Positions 32,714 to 40,923 of a stretch of 64,000 nucleotides of DNA are shown piece by piece (the stretch's first letter is position 1; each line of letters opens with the position of its first letter). The stretch is taken from NCBI RefSeq assembly GCF_000382285.1, contig NZ_KB907931.1, forward strand, positions 1-64,000, given 5' to 3'. Origin of the DNA: Solimonas variicoloris DSM 15731. Its GTDB lineage: Bacteria > Pseudomonadota > Gammaproteobacteria > Nevskiales > Nevskiaceae. A program made the position numbers and the translations under genes. Under the pieces are notes generated by a model. It was not told where the DNA came from. It saw nothing but the letters and a program-made list of their open reading frames with translations, and did not search any database.

Positions 32714-33714
32714 AACGTCTGCTGTCCTTGCTGCTATGCCTGTTCGCCGCGCCGGCGTTGGCGCGCGACGCCGGGCAGGCCGCGCTCGCCGAACACAACG
32801 AGGCGATGTTCCGGCAGCTGCAGGACGTGCACGGTCTGTCCGACCGGCAGATGCAGGACATCCGCGGCATCTTCGCGCGCTCCGGCTACGCCGGGCAGGG
32901 CAATCCGCTGATCACCAAGCACCCGGACACGCCGCTGCAGTGCAGCCAGAAGCTCGCGCAGCAGCAGGTCGACTACGCCAATCCGCAGTTCGAGAAGATC
33001 TGCGGCGGCAAGTACATGGCGCCGCTCTACGATCCGAAGAGCGGCCGCATCGAGGACGCCAGGGTCTGCATCGACCAGTTCGAGTTTCCCGACATTCCCT
33101 GCGCGTATCCGGTGGTCTGGGTGCGTGCCCGCGAAGCGGCCGAGATCTGCGCCGCCGAGGGCAAGCGCATGTGTGACGCGCACGAGTGGGAGGGCGCCTG
33201 CCAGGGCGAGCTCGACGCGCCGGACTATCGCTTCGACCTCGCCCAGGGCGTGAGCGCGGACGCTGCGGTGTCGCGCATGCGTGCCGCGCACAACCGCGTG
33301 CACGCCGGCGACAAGCGCTGGAGCTACGGCCCCGAGTACGAGCGCGGCGTCTGCGCGACCGGCAGCTTCAAGACGCCGGGCTGTCCGGGCGGCGGCTGGA
33401 ACCTGTGCGGCTCCAACACCTATCCGGCCGGCGACTTTCCCGCCTGCCGCAGTCCGCTCGGCGTTTACGATCTCAACGGCAACGCCGCCGAACACATGAA
33501 TCTGCCGTTCGCGCCCGCGCAGATGGCGAGCCGCGGCAGCCGCGAACTCGGCTACACGGAAATGAAGGGCAGCTGGTTCATCTTCGACACCTATCGCGCG
33601 CACGAGGACTGGTGCCGCTGGCGCGCGCCGTACTGGCACGGCTCGCGCGTGATGGACGCGCACAGCCACGAGAACTATCACCTCGGCTTTCGCTGCTGCA
33701 AGGATCTCGACTGA
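32710..33714 (+). CDS. Exported formylglycine-generating-enzyme-like (SUMF1) protein
   Basis: This 334-residue protein has a signal peptide (MKRLLSLLLCLFAAPALA) and a Cys-rich SUMF1/FGE-type fold. Matches include CIDQFEFPD, AAEGKRMCDAHEWEGAC, GVYDLNGNAAEHMN, GSWFIFDTYRAHEDWC and the terminal GFRCCKD. True FGE oxidises a sulfatase Cys to formylglycine with copper and an active-site Cys pair, but no sulfatase gene is nearby, and many SUMF1 proteins bind sugars or act elsewhere. Its many Cys residues suit a disulfide-bonded periplasmic protein. It is the third gene of the HAD-UbiA operon, overlapping its neighbour by ATGA. Confidence 0.87.
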   Translation: MKRLLSLLLCLFAAPALARDAGQAALAEHNEAMFRQLQDVHGLSDRQMQDIRGIFARSGYAGQGNPLITKHPDTPLQCSQKLAQQQVDYANPQFEKICGGKYMAPLYDPKSGRIEDARVCIDQFEFPDIPCAYPVVWVRAREAAEICAAEGKRMCDAHEWEGACQGELDAPDYRFDLAQGVSADAAVSRMRAAHNRVHAGDKRWSYGPEYERGVCATGSFKTPGCPGGGWNLCGSNTYPAGDFPACRSPLGVYDLNGNAAEHMNLPFAPAQMASRGSRELGYTEMKGSWFIFDTYRAHEDWCRWRAPYWHGSRVMDAHSHENYHLGFRCCKDLD

Positions 33715-33750
33715 TCCGCGCAGCGGCGCAGCGGCTTCGTGCACGGCCGT

Positions 33751-34158
33751 TCAGAGCCCCGGCAGGAGGGCGATGACGCCGAGCGGACGCTTGGTCAGCG
33801 CGATGCTGATGATGAAGCCGTAGCAGAGCAGGGCGCCGACGAACGCCAGCGCCCGTGCGCGCGGCTCTCTCGCGCGCTTGAGCGCCAGCGAGCCGAGCAC
33901 GATGTAGAGCACCAGCAGGCCCAGCTTCATGCTCAGCCAGCCGTTGACCAGCGGATACTGGTGGATGATGAGCGTGAGCAGGATCGCGGCGCCGAGCAGG
34001 ACCGTGTCAATCAGGTAGGACGCGATGCGCAGCGCGCGGTGGTGGGCCAGCGCCAGGCCATTCAGGCGCATCAGGCCGCGCGCGCCGAACAGCGTGCCGG
34101 ACAGGATCACGCAGGCGACGTGCAGATGCAGGATCGCGAAGTAATGCGCGGCCAACAT
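33751..34158 (-). CDS. SirB2-like integral membrane protein
   Basis: This 135-residue protein has four predicted membrane helices and the sequence features of the SirB/SirB2 family (FAILHLHVACVILSG, VNGWLSMKLGLLVLYIVLG, ALTKRPLG). No biochemical function is established for the family. It lies 58 bp after the Sco-like gene and is probably the last gene of the norB-nirK-nirV-sco unit. SirB2-like proteins are often found in respiratory contexts. Convergent with the FGE-like gene. Confidence 0.85.
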   Translation of the reverse strand: MLAAHYFAILHLHVACVILSGTLFGARGLMRLNGLALAHHRALRIASYLIDTVLLGAAILLTLIIHQYPLVNGWLSMKLGLLVLYIVLGSLALKRAREPRARALAFVGALLCYGFIISIALTKRPLGVIALLPGL

Positions 34159-34216
34159 GGCGCAAGGATGAAGGCGCGGGCGCGGACGAAAGAGCGGCCG
34201 CGCCCGGCGGCCCGAG

Positions 34217-34771
34217 TCAGCGCAAGGCGCCGCGCAGCTGTGCGGCGAAGGCTTGGTCTCCGGAGAGCTGGCTCGTATGCGCGACGATGCGGCCTTCGCC
34301 GTCGAGCAGCGTGATGAGCGCGGTGTGGTCGTAGTCGCCGGAGGGCGCGCGGCGGTACTGCACGCCGAGCAGCGCGGCGATTTTGCGTACGTCGGCGTCG
34401 TCGGCGCGCGCGAAGGTCCAGCGGTCCGGATCGACGCGATGCTTCCGCGCCAGCGCGGCGAGATTCTGCGGCGTGTCGCGTTCGCCATCGAGGCTGACCA
34501 TCAGCACGCGCAACTGGCTGCGCGCCGTGGCGTCGAGCCGGCGCTCATAGCTCTGGATGCCGTTGATCGTGGCCGGACAGACCGCGCGGCAGCTGGCGTA
34601 GAACAGGGCGATCAGCGTCGGTGCGCCGCGGTCGAGGTCAAGACGCGCGGCAGCGCCGCTTTGCGTGACGAGCGCGGCGTCGAGCTGGTAGATCGAGTCG
34701 CCCGGCGGTTCGGCGGCGGAGGCCGCGAACGCGAGCAGGATGGCGATGGCAGCAGTGGCGAATCGTTTCAT
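34217..34771 (-). CDS. SCO1/SenC family copper chaperone-like protein
   Basis: This 184-residue protein has a signal peptide (AIAILLAFAASAAEP) and a thioredoxin-like fold with the Sco copper motif CRAVCP (CxxxC) and the distal His in YDHTALI. Sco proteins deliver copper or reduce thiols at copper centres such as CuA. In this operon it may metallate the copper nitrite reductase NirK. The start overlaps the stop of nirV (ATGA). Confidence 0.9.
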   Translation of the reverse strand: MKRFATAAIAILLAFAASAAEPPGDSIYQLDAALVTQSGAAARLDLDRGAPTLIALFYASCRAVCPATINGIQSYERRLDATARSQLRVLMVSLDGERDTPQNLAALARKHRVDPDRWTFARADDADVRKIAALLGVQYRRAPSGDYDHTALITLLDGEGRIVAHTSQLSGDQAFAAQLRGALR

Positions 34772-35577
34772 GGTTGACTCCCGTGGCGCACGCAGCGAAA
34801 GCCGAGCGTGCGGGTGGTGTCGCGGGCGGCGAGGCTGCTGAGCAGCGCGATACGCATCATCACCGCGTAGTTGTCCCGGTCCTTGAAGGTCAGTGCGCCG
34901 GCGCCGCAGAACTTGCCGAGATCGGCCTTGTTCTGCCCTGAATCGTCGCCGAGCATCAGGCTGCCCGCGTCCTCGGTCCATTCCCAGACCAGGCCGTGCA
35001 GGTCCTGCAGGCCGTAGACGTTGGCCGGCGTCTGGCCGACCCGCGACAGGGCGCCGCTGGCGGGCTTGGCGTACCAGTCGAGCATCCGCTGACGCCAGGC
35101 CGGGTCGGCGCGCGCATCGCGCTGCTGTTCGCTGGCGGCGGCGGCGAGCTCCCATTCCGTCCAGCGCGGCAGGCGCGCCTGCTGCGCTTCGCAGTACGCC
35201 GCGGCCGCGAACCAGCTGACGCGCGTCACCGGCTGGCGCGCTTCGATGCCGTCGCCGAGCGCGAGCGGCGCCTGCCAATGGCTCAGGTAGTCGGCATCGA
35301 CGAACGCCGCCGGCGCGCGATCACGCTGCCATTCGGGGTGTGTGCGCACGAAGGCGAGGAACTCGCCGTTGGTGACCGGATGCTGCTGCATCGCGAAGCG
35401 CGCGACCTCGACGGTATCACCGCCGTCGGCAGCGGGCAGGGCGGAACGCAGGCGCGCGGCCGCGATCGGCAGATAGGGGTTCTGCTGCGCGCCGGAGCCG
35501 GAACCGGCGCCAGCGCTGGCGGCGACGAGCGCCGCCAGCGTTGCGAACAGCCACCGGCCGATGCGGACCGCGTCCAT
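34768..35577 (-). CDS. nirV: NirV-like SUMF1-domain protein
   Basis: This 269-residue protein has an N-terminal signal or anchor (LFATLAALVAASAGAG) and a SUMF1/FGE-type domain with HPVTNGEFLAFV, TRVSWFAAAAYC, RLPRWTEWE, VWEWTED and the terminal TLGFRC. Known NirV proteins are encoded next to nirK in denitrifiers and have this fold; their exact role is unsettled. The ATG at 35577 was chosen because GAGG sits just upstream; a GTG at 35586 is possible. It follows nirK by 10 bp. Confidence 0.86.
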   Translation of the reverse strand: MDAVRIGRWLFATLAALVAASAGAGSGSGAQQNPYLPIAAARLRSALPAADGGDTVEVARFAMQQHPVTNGEFLAFVRTHPEWQRDRAPAAFVDADYLSHWQAPLALGDGIEARQPVTRVSWFAAAAYCEAQQARLPRWTEWELAAAASEQQRDARADPAWRQRMLDWYAKPASGALSRVGQTPANVYGLQDLHGLVWEWTEDAGSLMLGDDSGQNKADLGKFCGAGALTFKDRDNYAVMMRIALLSSLAARDTTRTLGFRCVRHGSQP

Positions 35578-35587
35578 TGCCGGCACC

Positions 35588-37090
35588 TCAGTGCGCCGCG
35601 CCTTCCGGACGCTTGGTGGACGCGCGGACCGCTTTGACTTCCTCGGACGAGACGGCGTCGCCGCTGTTGCCCCAGCTGTTGCGCACGTAGGTCAGGATGT
35701 TGGCGATCTCGTCGTCGTTGAGCTGACTCATCGGCGGCATCACGGAATCGTAGGTCTTGCCGTTGACGGTGACCTTGCCGCTCAGGCCGTTGAGCACGAT
35801 GTCGATCGCGCGCGTCTTGTCGGCCATCAGGAAGTCGGATGCCGCGAGCGGCGGGAACACATCGGGCAGGCCCTGGCCGTTGCTCTGGTGGCAGACCGAG
35901 CAGGTGCCGTTGAAGCGTGCCTCACCGGCCTTGATCTGCTGTTCCTTGGTCAGTTTGCCGCTGGCCTCCGCGGCGCGCGCCTCGGCCACCGGCGCCGCGC
36001 TCACCGCCTTGTCGCTGAGATAGACGGAATCCGCCTCCTTGCCCGAGTAGATCGCCTTGTTCTCCGGGCCTTCGGCCTTGAGCAGGGCCAGCGCACCCTT
36101 GTTGAAGGCGCGGAAGATCGAATGGTCGACCAGCACGTAACTGCCCGGCACATCGAGATGGAACTCGACGACGGCGGCGCCGCCGGCCGGAATGAGCGTG
36201 GTCTGCACGTTGTGCTGCTCGATGCTGCCACCCTCCTGGCGCACCCTGTCGAAGATCTCACCGATGACGTGGAAGCTCGAGACGAGGTTGGGGCCGCCGT
36301 TGCCGACGTACAGCCGCACCGTCTCGCCGACCTTGGCCTGCAGCGCATGCTCGGCGACCAGCGAACCCTCGGCGCCGTTGAACAGCACGTAGGTCGGCTT
36401 TTCGTCGATGGCCTTCTGCATGTCGAATTCCTGATGGCCGTGCTCGCGATACTTGCCGACCGTGTAGAAGTCGCCCTGCATCACGTAGTACTCGTGGTCG
36501 ACAGGGGCCAGGCCCTCGGGCGGCTCGACCAGGATCAGGCCGTACATGCCGTTGGCCACGTGCATGCCGACCGGCGCGGTCGCGCAGTGGTAGACGAAGA
36601 TGCCGGCATTGAGCGCCTTGAACGTGAACTGCGATTCGTGTCCGGGTGCGGTGAAGCTGGAGGCCGCGCCACCGCCCGGGCCGGTGACGCCGTGCAGGTC
36701 GATGTTGTGCGGCATCTTGCTGTCCGGCGCGTTGCGCAGATGGAACTCCACCGTGTCGCCCTGGCGCACGCGGATGAAGCTGCCGGGGACGGTGCCGCCG
36801 AAGGTCCAGAAGGTGTAGCTCACGCCTTCGGAGATGTCCTTCTCCAGCTCCTTGACTTCGAGGTCGACGATGACCTTCGCCGGATACTTGCGATTGACCG
36901 GCGGCGGCACTTCCGGCGGGCTGGTCAGCACCGCGTGGATCGGCTCGCCCTGCGGCGGGCCGAAGTCGCCGTGCAGCGCGCTCGCTGCGGCTGTCGTGGC
37001 GGCGCCGTCCGGCGTGCCGTCGTTCTTCGTGCAGGCGGCGGTCGCCGCGCAGAGCACCGCGATAGCGGTCCCGATGATGGCCTTGTGCAT
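35588..37090 (-). CDS. nirK: Copper nitrite reductase with C-terminal cytochrome c domain
   Basis: This 500-residue enzyme reduces nitrite to nitric oxide. The N-terminus is a lipoprotein signal (VLCAATAAC), as in AniA, so it is probably anchored to the outer membrane. Two cupredoxin domains follow: MPHNIDLHG carries type 1/type 2 copper His ligands, [18 protein letters not shown] supplies the Cys, His and Met of type 1 copper, and SFHVIGE and VDHSIFR supply further His. From about residue 390 a class I cytochrome c domain is fused, with haem motif CSVCH and Met ligand in VMPPMSQL. The fused haem can feed electrons directly to the copper sites. Second gene of the norB operon. Confidence 0.96.
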   Translation of the reverse strand: MHKAIIGTAIAVLCAATAACTKNDGTPDGAATTAAASALHGDFGPPQGEPIHAVLTSPPEVPPPVNRKYPAKVIVDLEVKELEKDISEGVSYTFWTFGGTVPGSFIRVRQGDTVEFHLRNAPDSKMPHNIDLHGVTGPGGGAASSFTAPGHESQFTFKALNAGIFVYHCATAPVGMHVANGMYGLILVEPPEGLAPVDHEYYVMQGDFYTVGKYREHGHQEFDMQKAIDEKPTYVLFNGAEGSLVAEHALQAKVGETVRLYVGNGGPNLVSSFHVIGEIFDRVRQEGGSIEQHNVQTTLIPAGGAAVVEFHLDVPGSYVLVDHSIFRAFNKGALALLKAEGPENKAIYSGKEADSVYLSDKAVSAAPVAEARAAEASGKLTKEQQIKAGEARFNGTCSVCHQSNGQGLPDVFPPLAASDFLMADKTRAIDIVLNGLSGKVTVNGKTYDSVMPPMSQLNDDEIANILTYVRNSWGNSGDAVSSEEVKAVRASTKRPEGAAH

Positions 37091-37105
37091 GTCGTTCTCC
37101 TTGAC

Positions 37106-39382
37106 TTAGGCCTGCTGGCCGACGAGCGTGCCGGCCGGCAGCGGTTGCCGACGGCCGAGGTAGAGACGCAGCGCGAACAGGCCGAGCGCAACGCCCCCGA
37201 TCGCGAAGACGATGTCACCCGGTACACGCAGCCAGACAAGCCGCTCCATCAGCGCCGAATGCACGACGGCGGGCGAGCGCGCGTACCAGTAGCCATGCGC
37301 GATCGCCTCGAAAGCCTGATAGATACCCATCGGCAGCAGCGACAGGAACACCATCATTGCCAGGCCGATGTTGAGCGACCAGAACGTGGTTTTCAACAGG
37401 CCCTCCGACCAGGCCGTGCGCGCGGTCAGGCCGCGCAGGCAGAACAGCATCAGGCCGATGCCGAGCATGCCGTAGACGCCGAACAGCGCCGCGTGGCCGT
37501 GCGTCGGCGTCAGATTGAGGCCCTGCACGTAGTACAGCGAGATCGGCGGATTGATCGCGAAGCCGAGCAGGCCGGCGCCGACCAGATTCCAGAAGGCGAC
37601 CGCGACGAAGCAGAGGATCGTCCAGCGGTAGCTCGCGACCCAGGGCTGCGCCTTGGTCATGCGGTAGTTTTCGTAGGCCTCGAAGCCGACCAGCGACAGC
37701 GGCACCACTTCGAGTGCCGAGAACACCGCGCCGAAGGCGATCACCGCGGTCGGCGTGCCGGTGAAGTACAGGTGGTGCAGCGTGCCGAGGATGCCGCCGA
37801 ACAGGAAGACGATGGTCGAGAACACCACCGCACGATTGGCGCTCGCGGCGCGCACCAGGCCGAGCTTGGTGAAGATCAGCGCGATCACCGCGGTGGCGAA
37901 CACTTCGAAGAAGCCTTCCACCCACAGATGGACCAGCCACCAGCGCCAGTACTCGATGATCGAGTAGTGCGTGTGTGCGGTCCAGGTCAGCGAGCTGGCG
38001 TAGAACAGGCCGATGCAGGTCGCCGAAATGAAGACCATCGCGATCAAGCCGCGGCTTTCCGATGGCCTGGTCAGCGCCGGCCACAGCGCGCGGCCCATCA
38101 GGAACAGCCAGAACAGCAGGCCGGCGAACAGCAGGATCTGCCAGAAGCGGCCGAGCGCCGTGAATTCGAGGTTCTGGCTGCCGAACCAGAACGAGCGGTC
38201 GATGCCGATCTTGTGCATCGCGGTGAGCCAGCCCGTGAAGCAGGAACCGACCACCACGACGAGCAGCGCGAGCCACAACAGGTTCACGCCGAGGCGCTGG
38301 AACTTCGGCTCGTGTCCGGACAGCAGCGGCGCGATGTAGAGACCGGTGCCGAGCCAGGCGGTGGCGATCCAGTAGATGCCGAGCTGCGTGTGCCAGGTGC
38401 GCGTGACCGTGTACGGCAGAAGGTCCGCGAGCGGGATGCCGAAGAACGCCCGGCCTTCCACCGCATAGTGGGCGGTGATGGCGCCGAGGCCGATCTGCGC
38501 GAGGAACAGGCCGATCACGGTGAGAAAGTACTTGGCGGTCGCTTTCATCGACGGCGTGGCGCTGGCGCCGAGCAGCGGATCGCGGCTTGGGGCCGCGGGG
38601 GCGCCATGATCCTGCTGCCGGGCGTGATACCACACCATGCCGGCGATGCCGGCGATCAGCAGGATGATGCTGGCCACCGACCACATGCCGGTGCCGACGG
38701 TCGGCGTGTTGCCGACCAGCGGCTCGTGCGGCCAGTTGCTGGTATAGCTGATGTCGGAGCCGGGACGATTCGTCGTCGCCGCCCACGCGGTCCAGAAGAC
38801 GAAGGCGGCCAGCGCCTCGCGGTCGCCGGCATCGGCGACGGCGCCGTCGTTCATCGCGTATTGCGTGCGCAGCGCCGTCAGTGCGGCGTCGTCGCCGAAC
38901 AGCGCCGCGTAGTGCCGGGCGACTTCGCGTACGGCTTCTGCGCGGGCTGGCGCAAGCGTCAGCGTGTCGCTGGCGGCGTCGTAGCCGTTGCGGCGCATCT
39001 CCGTCTTCAGCCGGGCGTCGAGAACGCCCTGGCGATCCGGATCGAGCGTGTCGTAGCCGGCGACACCTTCCTGACGCGCCCAGAGATCGCGCAGGGCGAT
39101 CGCCTCGCGGTGCAGCCAGTCCGCCGACCAGTCCGGCGCCACATAGCTCCCGTGTCCCCACAGCGAGCCGAGTTCCTGGCCGCCGGCGGCCATCCACACG
39201 GCCTGGCCGCGCTCGATCTGCGCCTGGGTGAACAGCGTGTCGCCATCGATGCCGACGACGCGCGCCGGTATCGGCGGCTTCTGCACATAGATCTCGCGCC
39301 CGATCCAGAGCAGTGTCGCGAATGACGCGACGAAGATGATCGCCAACCCATACCACAGCCGCTTCGATGTCTGACCGCTCAT
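37106..39382 (-). CDS. norB: Quinol-type nitric oxide reductase
   Basis: This 758-residue membrane enzyme reduces NO to N2O. It has about 14 helices; the long N-terminal part (MSGQTSKRLWYGLAII, then the periplasmic GSLWGHGSYVAPDWSADWLH region) is the cytochrome-c-like extension typical of qNOR (NorZ) and lacks a CxxCH haem c site, so it takes electrons from quinol. Haem and non-haem-iron His ligands lie in HLWVEGFFEVFA, LHHLYFTGTP and THGHAALFGVYGML. It precedes nirK by 15 bp. Its promoter has an FNR-type box followed by an NsrR-type site, so expression should need low oxygen and NO. Confidence 0.96.
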   Translation of the reverse strand: MSGQTSKRLWYGLAIIFVASFATLLWIGREIYVQKPPIPARVVGIDGDTLFTQAQIERGQAVWMAAGGQELGSLWGHGSYVAPDWSADWLHREAIALRDLWARQEGVAGYDTLDPDRQGVLDARLKTEMRRNGYDAASDTLTLAPARAEAVREVARHYAALFGDDAALTALRTQYAMNDGAVADAGDREALAAFVFWTAWAATTNRPGSDISYTSNWPHEPLVGNTPTVGTGMWSVASIILLIAGIAGMVWYHARQQDHGAPAAPSRDPLLGASATPSMKATAKYFLTVIGLFLAQIGLGAITAHYAVEGRAFFGIPLADLLPYTVTRTWHTQLGIYWIATAWLGTGLYIAPLLSGHEPKFQRLGVNLLWLALLVVVVGSCFTGWLTAMHKIGIDRSFWFGSQNLEFTALGRFWQILLFAGLLFWLFLMGRALWPALTRPSESRGLIAMVFISATCIGLFYASSLTWTAHTHYSIIEYWRWWLVHLWVEGFFEVFATAVIALIFTKLGLVRAASANRAVVFSTIVFLFGGILGTLHHLYFTGTPTAVIAFGAVFSALEVVPLSLVGFEAYENYRMTKAQPWVASYRWTILCFVAVAFWNLVGAGLLGFAINPPISLYYVQGLNLTPTHGHAALFGVYGMLGIGLMLFCLRGLTARTAWSEGLLKTTFWSLNIGLAMMVFLSLLPMGIYQAFEAIAHGYWYARSPAVVHSALMERLVWLRVPGDIVFAIGGVALGLFALRLYLGRRQPLPAGTLVGQQA

Positions 39383-39418
39383 GACCGCTCCTGATCGCAT
39401 AATGCGAGCGGTACGTTA

Positions 39419-39441
39419 AAGAGGTATTTGGCGCACCTCTT
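39419..39441 (-). promoter_or_regulatory. NsrR-type operator of norB
   Basis: The 23-bp site reads AAGAGGTGCGC, one base, then AAATACCTCTT on the minus strand. The second half matches the E. coli NsrR half-site AAATRCATCTT at 10 of 11 positions, and the outer AAGAGGT/ACCTCTT arms are a perfect inverted repeat. It would lie between about -35 and -13 of the norB promoter predicted from the adjoining FNR box, so bound NsrR should block transcription until NO destroys its cluster. Confidence 0.82.
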
Positions 39442-39454
39442 TGATCTGCGTCAA
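39441..39454 (-). promoter_or_regulatory. FNR/DNR-type box of norB
   Basis: TTGAC-gcag-ATCAA matches TTGAT-N4-ATCAA at 9 of 10 positions. Centred at 39447.5, it would place a class II start at about 39406, with TAACGT at 39413-39418 as the -10. It abuts the NsrR site. Confidence 0.75.
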
Positions 39455-39526
39455 CGGCGGCGCCATCAATCGGCCTCCGGTGCCGAACGGCGTGGTATAA
39501 GGCGATGGACGGATTCAGGAAACGCC

Positions 39527-40024
39527 GTGCATCTCACATCCCATACCGACTATGCCTTGCGCCTGCTGATGATGCTGGCGCTCGAACCCGACCGCCTGCA
39601 TACCATCGAAGAGGTCGCCACGCGCTATGCAATATCGCGCAATCACCTCATGAAGATCGTGCTGACGCTGGTCCAGGCCGGCTTCGTGGACAGCGTGCGC
39701 GGACGCGGCGGCGGTCTGCGCCTCGCCAAGCCCGCTGCGGCGATCACGCTGGGCTCGGTGCTGCGCGCCACCGAAGAGAACTTCACGCTGGTGGAGTGCT
39801 TCGATCGCCAGAGCAACACCTGCGCCGTGACCTCATGCTGTGCGGTGAAAGGGGCGCTGCACGAGGCGCTGGCGGCGTTCATGGCCGTACTCGATCAGCG
39901 CACGCTGGCGCAGTTGTGCGACTCGCCCGCCCGCAACAGCCGCATGCGCCAGCTGCTGCCGTACATTCCCATCGCTGTCGAGGCGCCGCCGCGTGCGGCC
40001 CGGACACGCCGACGTGCGGATTGA
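39527..40024 (+). CDS. nsrR: NO-sensing Rrf2-family repressor
   Basis: This 165-residue Rrf2-family regulator has an N-terminal winged helix (HTDYALRLLMMLALEP, then ISRNHLMKIVLTLVQAGFV and the wing VRGRGGGLRLAKP). Three or more Cys for an iron-sulfur cluster lie in the segment CFDRQSNTCAVTSCC. NsrR represses NO-detoxification genes until NO nitrosylates its cluster. The GTG at 39527 was chosen because the family begins MxLTxxTDYALR, and aggaaa lies upstream. It stands between its two likely target promoters, those of norB and dnrN. Confidence 0.95.
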   Translation: MHLTSHTDYALRLLMMLALEPDRLHTIEEVATRYAISRNHLMKIVLTLVQAGFVDSVRGRGGGLRLAKPAAAITLGSVLRATEENFTLVECFDRQSNTCAVTSCCAVKGALHEALAAFMAVLDQRTLAQLCDSPARNSRMRQLLPYIPIAVEAPPRAARTRRRAD

Positions 40025-40034
40025 TCTGCATCAA
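40021..40034 (+). promoter_or_regulatory. Perfect FNR box of dnrN
   Basis: TTGAT-ctgc-ATCAA is an exact FNR/DNR consensus. It overlaps the nsrR stop codon. Centred at 40027.5 it predicts a class II start at about 40069, with GATATT at 40057-40062 as the -10, and a 44-nt leader to dnrN. Confidence 0.88.
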
Positions 40035-40036
40035 TA

Positions 40037-40059
40037 AAGAGGTATCTGAAATGCATGAT
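40037..40059 (+). promoter_or_regulatory. NsrR-type operator of dnrN
   Basis: The 23-bp site reads AAGAGGTATCT, one base, then AAATGCATGAT, close to the NsrR consensus halves AAGATGYATTT and AAATRCATCTT. It starts two bases after the FNR box and would cover about -32 to -10 of the predicted dnrN promoter. Bound NsrR should exclude RNA polymerase. Confidence 0.85.
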
Positions 40060-40112
40060 ATTGGCGGCTCCGGGTGGACGCCGTCCATCCGCAGATTGGA
40101 GGACCTCCTGTC

Positions 40113-40808
40113 ATGACCATCAGTGAACCGGCGCCGGCGACGACCGAAGCCCTGGCGCAGCGCACGCTCGGCGACATCGCCTCGCAGCTGCCGGGCGCCA
40201 CCGCGGTATTCCGCAAGTACAAGCTCGACTTCTGCTGCGGCGGCAATGTCGCGCTGCGCGAGGCGGCGGCGCGCAAGAGCCTTCCGCTCGACGCGCTGGC
40301 CGCCGAATTGCGGGCGATCGATCCGGCCGGCTATGCGGTACCGCCCGACGCCACCGAGCCGCTGATCGCGCATATCGTGCAGCGCTATCACCAGGTGCAT
40401 CGTCGCGAGCTGCCGGAACTGGTGCGGCTGGCGACACGGGTGGAGGCCGTGCACCGTCAGCATCCCGAGGCGCCGCTCGGACTGGCGGATGCGCTGAAGG
40501 AAATGGCGCTGGAGCTGGAAGCGCACATGCAGAAGGAAGAGGCCGTGCTGTTCCCGATGATGAGCGCCGGCACGGCGATGCTCGGGCAGCCGATCGCGGT
40601 CATGCGGCACGAGCACGACGAGCATGGCGAGCGCCTGCGGCACATCGAGGCGCTGACGCACCAGACCGAGCTGCCGGCCGATGCCTGCCCGACCTGGCGT
40701 GCGCTCTACGTTGGCGTGCGCAAGCTGATCGACGATCTCATGGAGCACATCCACCTGGAGAACAACGTGCTCTTCCCGCGCTTCGCGACCACCGCACCGA
40801 CACACTGA
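40113..40808 (+). CDS. dnrN: Di-iron repair protein for iron-sulfur clusters (RIC/YtfE/ScdA)
   Basis: This 231-residue protein has the N-terminal ScdA domain with KLDFCCGGN, and a hemerythrin-like four-helix bundle. His and Glu ligands appear at YHQVHRRELPEL, LEAHMQKEEAVLFP, HEHDEHGE and HIHLENNVLFPRF. RIC proteins restore iron-sulfur clusters and iron centres damaged by NO and oxidative stress. The ATG at 40113 follows the ribosome site ggagga by about 9 nt; that site is part of the 11-nt palindrome ggaggacctcc at 40098-40108, which could fold and limit translation. FNR and NsrR sites lie directly upstream. Confidence 0.95.
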   Translation: MTISEPAPATTEALAQRTLGDIASQLPGATAVFRKYKLDFCCGGNVALREAAARKSLPLDALAAELRAIDPAGYAVPPDATEPLIAHIVQRYHQVHRRELPELVRLATRVEAVHRQHPEAPLGLADALKEMALELEAHMQKEEAVLFPMMSAGTAMLGQPIAVMRHEHDEHGERLRHIEALTHQTELPADACPTWRALYVGVRKLIDDLMEHIHLENNVLFPRFATTAPTH

Positions 40809-40849
40809 GCGGTTGGCGCGCCGGGCTGCCCCGCGACGCAAGGACCCGG

Positions 40850-40893
40850 GCGATGGCCGGCTGCCGCACAGCGGCGCGGCAGCCGGCCATCGC
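40850..40893. terminator. Bidirectional terminator hairpin
   Basis: A perfect 18-bp stem (40850-40867 with 40876-40893) closes on an 8-nt loop between the convergent dnrN and the next leftward gene. There is no T tract, but its length and place suggest a shared transcription end. Confidence 0.75.
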
Positions 40894-40923
40894 GACGGTC
40901 GTCGCGGGCCGCCGCCGCCCGGT

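Noticed and set aside
35561-39325. 1254-codon open frame on the + strand opposite nirV, nirK and norB
   Set aside because: Low-complexity composition with no family match, lying wholly opposite well-identified denitrification genes.
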